DNA from: Caldicellulosiruptor obsidiansis OB47
GTDB taxonomy: Bacteria; Bacillota; Thermoanaerobacteria; Caldicellulosiruptorales; Caldicellulosiruptoraceae
Length of the DNA stretch: 64,000 bases
Assembly: GCF_000145215.1 (NCBI RefSeq)
Contig: NC_014392.1
Location: 1-64,000, forward strand
Reading direction: 5' to 3'
In this document: positions 57,969-64,000 of the stretch, piece by piece
Position numbering within the stretch: the first letter of the stretch is position 1
Layout of the letters: the number at the start of each line of letters is the position of its first letter
The notes under the pieces: model-generated
Seen by the model: only the letters and a program-made list of their open reading frames with translations
Told to the model about the DNA's origin: nothing
Databases searched by the model: none
Translations under genes and position numbers: made by a program

Positions 57969-58919
57969 ATGGAAACAATTCTTGTAACAGGTGGGGCAGG
58001 TTTTATAGGAAGCAATTTTGTTAAGTACATGATTAGCAAAGAAGAATACAAAATAATCAATTATGATGCATTAACCTATGCAGGAAATCTTGAGAATTTG
58101 AAAGAGGTAGAAAACCACCCTTATTATACATTTATTAAAGGAGATATTGTTGATAGGGCAAAAGTTGAAGAGGTTTTTAAAAATTATCAAATTGACTATG
58201 TAATAAACTTTGCCGCAGAGTCGCATGTGGACAGAAGTATAAAGGACCCCGATATATTTGTTAAAACAAATGTTTTGGGAACACAAGTTTTATTGGATGT
58301 GTCAAGGAAATTCGGAATAAAAAAGTTTATTCAGATTTCAACAGATGAAGTGTATGGCTCATTGGGGCCTGAAGGATATTTTACCGAGGAGAGTCCTTTG
58401 GCACCAAACAGTCCTTATTCTGCCAGCAAAGCAGGAGCTGATATGCTTGTAAGAGCATATTTTAAGACATATGGTTTGCCTGTGAACATAACAAGGTGTT
58501 CAAACAATTTTGGTCCACATCAACACCCAGAAAAGTTTATACCGACTGTAATCTTAAATGCTCTGCAAGACAAACCAATACCTATTTATGGTGACGGGCA
58601 AAATATAAGAGACTGGCTATATGTAGAAGACCATTGCAGAGCAATTGAGCTTGTGTTCAAAAAAGGGAGGATAGGTGAAGTATACAATATTGGCGGGAAT
58701 AATGAGTGGAAAAATATAGATATAGCTAAATTGATTTTGAAACTACTTGGGAAACCAGAGAGTTTGATCCAATTTGTGGCTGACAGGCCAGGACATGATA
58801 GAAGATATGCAATTGATTCGAGTAAAATTCAAAAGGAATTGGGGTGGAAGGTTGAATATAGATTTGAAAAAGCTCTTTTAAAAACTATAGAGTGGTACGC
58901 TAAGTACCCCAATAAATAA
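57969..58919 (+). CDS. rmlB: dTDP-glucose 4,6-dehydratase
   Basis: 316 residues of the extended SDR fold. RmlB oxidises C4 and dehydrates C5/C6 of dTDP-glucose with NAD. GGAGFIGSNFVK is the dinucleotide site; STDEVYGSLG, YSASKAGADMLVRA (Tyr/Lys pair), NNFGPHQHPEKFIP and RDWLYVEDHCRAI are typical. Starts 15 bases after the epimerase gene, with GGTGGGAACAAG upstream. Confidence 0.93.
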   Translation: METILVTGGAGFIGSNFVKYMISKEEYKIINYDALTYAGNLENLKEVENHPYYTFIKGDIVDRAKVEEVFKNYQIDYVINFAAESHVDRSIKDPDIFVKTNVLGTQVLLDVSRKFGIKKFIQISTDEVYGSLGPEGYFTEESPLAPNSPYSASKAGADMLVRAYFKTYGLPVNITRCSNNFGPHQHPEKFIPTVILNALQDKPIPIYGDGQNIRDWLYVEDHCRAIELVFKKGRIGEVYNIGGNNEWKNIDIAKLILKLLGKPESLIQFVADRPGHDRRYAIDSSKIQKELGWKVEYRFEKALLKTIEWYAKYPNK

Positions 58920-59086
58920 AAATTATGCTTGAAATAGAGAGTGTTGTTTTTAAAGTTTTTGTACAAAGATTGGAAGTCAAGAAATGATACACAATATACT
59001 TGGATTATTTAACAAAGTACAACTGAAGATAGTATTTGCTACCCTATATTTATACATAACAAAAACGAATATTGGAGGTAGTTAGA

Positions 59087-60292
59087 TTGAAAAATATACT
59101 ACGTAAAAGTGTAGTTGTATTAAAAGAGGAGGGAGTTAAAGGGCTTTTGGGTCGAGTACAACAAAAAATGAAAAATATAAACCAACCGACAACTTATGAC
59201 TTTTATAGCTTTATAACATATGCAAGAAAAAGTGAATGGGAAGAAAAGGAAATAAATGAAAATGAAAAATTAAAAATCAATTGGATAATTCCAGCATTCA
59301 ATATTGGTTCAGGTGGTCATATGACAATTTTTCGAATGATCCATTATCTTGATAAATGGGGATATCAGAATTATCTTACAATTATTCCTCCTTATTTAAT
59401 TCAGAAAAAGGAAACAATTAGAGAATTAGTAGATAAACATTTTATCAATATTGGAAATACAATTGTTTATTTATGGGGAGAAAAATTGCCTCCTGTTGAT
59501 GTTACATTTGCTACAAGTTGGCAGACAGCATATTACGTTAACAGTATAAAAAATACATATCAAAAGTTCTACTTTGTTCAGGATTATGAGCCAATTTTTT
59601 ATCCTATGTCAGCAGAATATCTATTTGCAGAAGCCACTTATTCGTTTAAATACAAATATATTACTGCTGGTAAATGGTTATGCAAAATTCTAAAAGAAAA
59701 ATATGGTGTAATTGGAGATTATTTTGAGTTAGGATTTGATCCGCAAATCTATAATATAAAAAATATTCAAAGAAGCAAGAATACAATTGTATTTTATGCA
59801 AGAAGAGAAACGCCCAGACGAGCTTATGAACTAGGGATCTTAGCATTAAAATTGGTAAAGGAAAAAAGACCAAAAACAGAAATAATATTTTTTGGAAGTA
59901 ACTTGCGTCATAATCCTGGGTTTTCAATTGAAGATAAAGGTGTTTTATCTTCTGCTCAGTTATCAATGCTTTATAATTATGCCACTGTAGGTGTAGTATT
60001 TTCTTTAACCAATTATTCATTGATTCCTATAGAGATGATTGCATGTGGCTTACCGGTAATAGAAGTTAAATCAGAGTGTAATAAACTTGTTTTTGAAGAA
60101 GTACCAGGTATTACTTTAGTAGAGCCTGATCCATTTGTAATAGCAGAAAGGATTATTGAAGTGATAGATAATCCTTCAGTGTTTCATTCCAAACTATATA
60201 AAGAGGTGGATAAATTAGAGCATTTGACATGGGAAAAACAAGCAAGGAAAGTTGAAAAATTAATTTATGCTCTTTCAAAAATTAAATATTAG
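59087..60292 (+). CDS. Glycosyltransferase, WsaF-like GT4 type
   Basis: About 401 residues. INWIIPAFNIGSGGHMTIFRMIHYLDKWGYQN and the later YARRETPRRAYELGILALKLV...IPIEMIACGLPVIEVKS are the hallmarks of WsaF-like rhamnosyltransferases, first known from S-layer glycan synthesis in Geobacillus. GT-B fold; donor probably dTDP-L-rhamnose, made by the enzymes encoded beside it. I start at TTG 59087, 8 bases after GGAGG; an in-frame TTG at 59072 lies inside that site. Confidence 0.8.
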   Translation: MKNILRKSVVVLKEEGVKGLLGRVQQKMKNINQPTTYDFYSFITYARKSEWEEKEINENEKLKINWIIPAFNIGSGGHMTIFRMIHYLDKWGYQNYLTIIPPYLIQKKETIRELVDKHFINIGNTIVYLWGEKLPPVDVTFATSWQTAYYVNSIKNTYQKFYFVQDYEPIFYPMSAEYLFAEATYSFKYKYITAGKWLCKILKEKYGVIGDYFELGFDPQIYNIKNIQRSKNTIVFYARRETPRRAYELGILALKLVKEKRPKTEIIFFGSNLRHNPGFSIEDKGVLSSAQLSMLYNYATVGVVFSLTNYSLIPIEMIACGLPVIEVKSECNKLVFEEVPGITLVEPDPFVIAERIIEVIDNPSVFHSKLYKEVDKLEHLTWEKQARKVEKLIYALSKIKY

Positions 60293-60340
60293 TCTCAAAA
60301 AATTAAAAGTGTTAAGAAAGAGTGGTGAGCAATTTAAGGT

Positions 60341-61330
60341 ATGGATGTAAAAATTAGTATTGTTATACCAACTCTTAACGCAGAGAAATACATACGAACT
60401 CAAATTGAAAGAATTTTTGCTCAAACTATAAAGCCATGTGAGGTAATTTATATTGACTCAACCTCTAATGATAATACACAAAAAATAATTCTAGAATATA
60501 TAGAAAAGAACTTACCGATCAAGTTAAAAATTATAAAACGGGAAGAATTTAATCATGGAAGAACAAGAAATGAAGGAGCGTTTTTATCAAGAGGAAATAT
60601 AATAGTATTTATGACACAAGATGCTATTCCGTATAATGAAGTATGGCTAGAAAATTTAATTAAGCCGTTTGGAGTAAGAGATGATGTTGCATGTGTTTTT
60701 GCGAGACAAATGCCATTTGTGGATGCAACGCCTATAATCAAAAGAGAATTAATAAATCATTTTAATAGTTTCAAATCGGAAGATAGTGATTATACATTTC
60801 AAAAAGTTGATTTTAATGATAGAAATTCTTTAAAAGTGTATAACGAAAAAAAACATTGGTTTTGGTTTAATTCAAATGTTTGCAGTGCTGTTAGAAAAGA
60901 TATTTTTCTTCAAATAAAGTTTAAAGAAATACCATATGCAGAAGATCAGGTATTTGGGAAAGAAATCATTGAAAAAGGGTTTTGTAAAGTATATGCCCAT
61001 AATGCTATTGTGCTCCATTCTCATAATTACACTCTTATAAACTTTTTTAAGAGATATTTTGATGAGTATAGGGGTCTGAAAGTTTCATTAGATATAGATT
61101 TAGTAAATAAGTATAACGTTTTAAAAGTTATATTTGGCAATATAGTACAGGACGTAAAGTATATTTTTAACAATGTTGATAAAAGAAGGGTTTATTGGCT
61201 TATATATAGTATATTATTTGAAATTCTAAGGGGAGGTGGAGCGTTTTTAGGTTCAAATTATGATAAGATACCTTTATCCCTCCAAAAATATCTATCGTTA
61301 GAAGGCAAAGCTATAAAACCGCCTCGCTAG
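60341..61330 (+). CDS. Glycosyltransferase family 2, rhamnosyltransferase-like
   Basis: 329 residues, GT-A fold. ISIVIPTLNAEKYIRTQIERIFAQT, the donor block IDSTSNDNTQKI, the acidic TQDA (DXD position), and NHGRTRNEGAF are typical of rhamnosyltransferases of GT2 (RfbF-like). WFWFNSNVCSAVRKDIF and EDQVFGKEIIEKG form the acceptor half. Located between the dTDP-rhamnose genes, so a rhamnosyl transfer is likely. The C-terminus is helical and may lie on the membrane. Confidence 0.82.
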   Translation: MDVKISIVIPTLNAEKYIRTQIERIFAQTIKPCEVIYIDSTSNDNTQKIILEYIEKNLPIKLKIIKREEFNHGRTRNEGAFLSRGNIIVFMTQDAIPYNEVWLENLIKPFGVRDDVACVFARQMPFVDATPIIKRELINHFNSFKSEDSDYTFQKVDFNDRNSLKVYNEKKHWFWFNSNVCSAVRKDIFLQIKFKEIPYAEDQVFGKEIIEKGFCKVYAHNAIVLHSHNYTLINFFKRYFDEYRGLKVSLDIDLVNKYNVLKVIFGNIVQDVKYIFNNVDKRRVYWLIYSILFEILRGGGAFLGSNYDKIPLSLQKYLSLEGKAIKPPR

Positions 61331-61365
61331 TTTATTTAATCTTAAAAGATGATCAAAGGAAGGGA

Positions 61366-62376
61366 GTGAACAATATAGAGGTTATAATACCAACTCTATT
61401 AAAAAATATGTACATTTTTAATGTTCTATCATCGTTAAAAAATATAAAAGGTAAAAAAGGTAACATTAACGTTACTGTTATCAACAATACAAATATGCAG
61501 ATTACAAATGAGGCTAAATTTATTAATTTAAACATTAAAGAGATATTGTTAGGGGATAATCAAGGATTTAGCAAGGCGGTTAATATAGGGATAAATGTAA
61601 CTAAAGAAAAATTGATTTTTTTAATAAATGATGATGCTATGATTTATAATGCGTTTGAAATAAAACAAATAGAAGATTTATTTGAAAAGCATGAAGATAT
61701 ATTTTCTCTATCGTGTAAGATGATTTCCCACGATTTTCCAAATTTACTTGATGACGCAGGTGATATGTACACTATCTTAGGTTGGCAATTTAAAAGAGGC
61801 AATGGTCTTCCGAAAGAACTTTATGATAGACCGTGTGAAATTATTTCCTCATGTGGTGGCGCTGCGATCTATAACAAAAAAATCCTTGATGAGATAGGTT
61901 ATTTCGATGAAGATTTTTTTGCATATCTTGAGGACGTAGATTTAGGTTTAAGAGCGCTCATGAGAGGATATAAAAATTTATATTATCCTTACATTAGTGT
62001 GTTGCATGTTGGAAGTGCGACAACAGGCGGAAAGTATAATGATATTACTATCAGACTTACAGCAAGAAACTCGATATATGTTATATACAAAAATCTTCCC
62101 TTACCTCTTTTAATAATTAATTTTCCCTTTATTTTATTGGGATACTTAATCAAATTTATATTCTTTGCTAAAAAAGGAAAAGGAAAAATTTACATAAGTG
62201 GAGTTCTTGAAGGACTAAAGAATTTACCTAAATTTAAAGAAAAAAGAAAGGAAAACATGAGAAAAAAGGAAATTTCTAACATTAAGCTTGAATGGATTCT
62301 TATTAAAGCTACATTTGAATATTTTCACCAATATGTAAAAAGAACACTTTACAATTTAAGAGGTGCAAAGAAATGA
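61366..62376 (+). CDS. Glycosyltransferase family 2
   Basis: 336 residues. VIIPTLLKNMYIFNVLSSLKNIKG, NQGFSKAVNIGINV, FLINDDAM, and FFAYLEDVDLGLRALMRGYKNLYYP show a GT2 enzyme with the EDVD catalytic block. A C-terminal membrane helix (LPLLIINFPFILLGYLIKFIFFA) suggests membrane association. It starts at GTG 61366 after GGAAGGGA and overlaps rmlD by 4 bases. Sugar not predictable. Confidence 0.82.
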   Translation: MNNIEVIIPTLLKNMYIFNVLSSLKNIKGKKGNINVTVINNTNMQITNEAKFINLNIKEILLGDNQGFSKAVNIGINVTKEKLIFLINDDAMIYNAFEIKQIEDLFEKHEDIFSLSCKMISHDFPNLLDDAGDMYTILGWQFKRGNGLPKELYDRPCEIISSCGGAAIYNKKILDEIGYFDEDFFAYLEDVDLGLRALMRGYKNLYYPYISVLHVGSATTGGKYNDITIRLTARNSIYVIYKNLPLPLLIINFPFILLGYLIKFIFFAKKGKGKIYISGVLEGLKNLPKFKEKRKENMRKKEISNIKLEWILIKATFEYFHQYVKRTLYNLRGAKK

Positions 62377-63218
62377 TACTAATTACAGGTTCCAAAGGCC
62401 AACTTGGAAGTGAATTTATAAAGCAGTTTGAAAATAAATATAATGTGAAAGGTATTGACATTGAACAAGTTGATATTACTGATCTTGACAGTACAGTTAA
62501 TTATATTTCAGCCATAAAGCCCAGCATCATCATCCACTGTGCGGCTTACACCAATGTAGATGGGTGTGAGAGGGACAAAGACATTGCTTTTAAAGTAAAT
62601 GCCATTGGGATACGAAATGTTGCAATGGCTGCAGAAAAAGTTGGTGCAAAGCTTGTATATATATCTACCGACTATGTATTTGATGGAGAAAAAGAAAAGC
62701 CATATAACGAATTTGATAGACCAAATCCGATAAGTATATATGGCCTTTCTAAACTTGCGGGAGAGGAATTTGTTAAAACTTTTTGTAGCAGATATTTTAT
62801 AGTGAGGATTGCCTGGCTGTATGGTGAAAATGGTAACAACTTTGTAAAAACAATTGTAAAACTTGCTAAAGAAAAAGGCGAAATTGATGTTGTTAATGAT
62901 CAAAGAGGTAATCCCACATTTACCAAAGATGTTGTTCAAGCTGTAGAAGTAATGATGAACTCAGAAAAATATGGGATATACCACGTAACAAATGAAGGCA
63001 TAGCTTCTTGGTATGATTTTGCATGTAAGATTGTGGACACGTTTGGGATAAACTGCAAAGTCAATCCAACTACAAGTGATAAATTTATTCGCCCAGCAAA
63101 ACGTCCCAAAAATTCAGCACTTGACAAGATGATGTTAAGACTTGAATTTGGATATAAAATGAGACGTTGGGAAGAGGCTTTTGAAGAGTTTGCTATGCTG
63201 ATGAAAGGAAGAATATAG
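62373..63218 (+). CDS. rmlD: dTDP-4-dehydrorhamnose reductase
   Basis: 281 residues, SDR fold. RmlD reduces the C4 keto group to give dTDP-L-rhamnose. ILITGSKGQLGSEF, HCAAYTNVDGCERDKDIAFKVNAIGIRNVA, YISTDYVFDGEKEKPYNEFD, and YGLSKLAGEEF (Tyr/Lys pair) are classical. Overlaps the GT2 gene before it and touches the next, so translation is coupled. Completes the pathway begun by rmlA, rmlC and rmlB. Confidence 0.93.
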   Translation: MILITGSKGQLGSEFIKQFENKYNVKGIDIEQVDITDLDSTVNYISAIKPSIIIHCAAYTNVDGCERDKDIAFKVNAIGIRNVAMAAEKVGAKLVYISTDYVFDGEKEKPYNEFDRPNPISIYGLSKLAGEEFVKTFCSRYFIVRIAWLYGENGNNFVKTIVKLAKEKGEIDVVNDQRGNPTFTKDVVQAVEVMMNSEKYGIYHVTNEGIASWYDFACKIVDTFGINCKVNPTTSDKFIRPAKRPKNSALDKMMLRLEFGYKMRRWEEAFEEFAMLMKGRI

Positions 63219-64000
63219 ATGGATTTGTCCATAATTATAGTTAATTACAATACCAGGAATTTGCTCAGAAAAACTCTTGAGTCAATATATAAGAATCCCA
63301 CCTATAGAGAACTTGAAATAATTGTGGTGGACAATGCTTCAAGTGATGGTAGCCAAGAGATGGTAAAAAAAGAATTTCCAGATGTTATTTTGATTGAAAA
63401 TAAACAAAATTTAGGGTTTGCTAAAGCTAACAATATAGGTATAAGAATTGCAAAGGGAAAGTACATATTGCTTTTAAATTCAGATACAGAAGTTTTAAAG
63501 GGCACACTTGATAGTTGTATAGATTTTTTGGAGAAAGATGAAGCTAAAGAAATTGGAATTCTTGGATGCAAAGTGGTGCTTTCAGATGGCAAGCTTGATT
63601 TAGCATGTAGAAGGGGGTTTCCTACCCCTAAAAATTCATTTTTTAAGATATTTGGATTTGCGAAGCTATTTCCTAAAAGTAGATTTTTTGCAGGTTACAA
63701 TCTTACATATCTTGATGAAAATCAATCTTATGAAGTTGATTCGGTTGTTGGGGCGTTCATGTTGATAAGGCGTGAAGTTATAGATAAGATAGGTTTACTT
63801 GATGAGGATTATTTCATGTTTGGTGAAGATATAGATTTTTGTTTTAGAGCTAAGCAAAATGGGTTTAAGGTTTACTATTATGCTGATGCAAAAATCATTC
63901 ATCACAAAAGAGGTTCTGGCAGGAATTTGAAGGTTTTGTCAGCTTTTTATGATTCAATGTGGATCTTCTATAGAAAACATTACTATGATAAATATCCAAA
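63219..64000 (+). CDS. Glycosyltransferase family 2, partial at window end
   Basis: At least 260 residues from ATG 63219, open to the end of the window. LSIIIVNYNTRNLLRKTLESIY, VVDNASSDGSQEMV, NLGFAKANNIGI, LLLNSDTEVL, and FMFGEDIDFCFRAKQNGFKVYY give a complete GT2 catalytic domain of the rhamnosyltransferase WbbL type. The start overlaps the rmlD stop region (TAGATG). Confidence 0.88.
   Translation, partial: MDLSIIIVNYNTRNLLRKTLESIYKNPTYRELEIIVVDNASSDGSQEMVKKEFPDVILIENKQNLGFAKANNIGIRIAKGKYILLLNSDTEVLKGTLDSCIDFLEKDEAKEIGILGCKVVLSDGKLDLACRRGFPTPKNSFFKIFGFAKLFPKSRFFAGYNLTYLDENQSYEVDSVVGAFMLIRREVIDKIGLLDEDYFMFGEDIDFCFRAKQNGFKVYYYADAKIIHHKRGSGRNLKVLSAFYDSMWIFYRKHYYDKYP

Noticed and set aside
62508-62939. 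Minus-strand frame of 143 codons over rmlD
   Set aside because: Antisense to catalytic residues of rmlD, no family match.

Overview
The window looks like the replication-origin end of the chromosome of an AT-rich, thermophilic, anaerobic member of the Bacillota. The protein style, the order dnaA-dnaN-recF-remB-gyrB-gyrA, the frequent TTG/GTG starts and the insertion-sequence load fit Caldicellulosiruptor best. That assignment is from recognition, not from a search.

Layout. 1-11.5 kb: dnaA with an oriC-like cluster of DnaA boxes, then dnaN, recF, remB, gyrB and gyrA. Two things interrupt this conserved block. A 2246-bp IS607-type element sits 7 bp in front of dnaN, and a small Fic/Doc toxin module sits between gyrB and gyrA. 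11.5-20.3 kb: mostly orphan genes (PrcB-like secreted protein, SprA-like putative metalloprotease, EF-hand-like protein, peroxiredoxin, Uma2 nuclease, WG-repeat protein, LemA and TPM-domain proteins). 20.4-30.8 kb: an eroded accessory island. It holds a truncated SWIM/SNF2 helicase joined to a truncated Uma2 gene, an IS1182-like transposase with one in-frame stop, a six-gene ABC-transporter operon led by a small secreted protein, and an IS4-like element with terminal inverted repeats and flanking direct repeats. 30.9-43.9 kb: thiT, then an eight-gene operon of a large membrane protein, an ABC ATPase and permease, a coiled-coil membrane protein, a MoxR AAA+ ATPase, a DUF58 protein and two VWA membrane proteins. 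44-49.9 kb: purA, a heterodimer-type ABC exporter pair, tRNA-Lys, tRNA-Glu and spoIIM. 50-52.2 kb: the second copy of the 2246-bp IS607-type element, again just in front of a start codon (an MBL-fold hydrolase gene). 52.2-64 kb: a surface-polysaccharide locus with an O-antigen-ligase-like protein carrying TPRs, an ABC-2 polysaccharide exporter (permease and ATPase), all four dTDP-L-rhamnose genes (rmlA, rmlC, rmlB, rmlD) and four glycosyltransferases, the last cut by the window end.

How the parts work together. The first block starts and supports chromosome replication and supercoiling. The 31.8-43.9 kb operon is a MoxR/VWA chaperone-like assembly joined to an ABC transporter. The last block makes, polymerises and exports a rhamnose-containing glycan.

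The most notable observations concern the IS607-type pair. Both copies carry the same broken serine recombinase gene, an intact TnpB-like RuvC nuclease without the usual zinc ribbon, a structured right end that could be the guide (omega) RNA, and a mosaic tnpB. One copy lies in the essential dnaN leader. Second is the ABC operon with the small secreted protein, a candidate undescribed secretion or immunity system.
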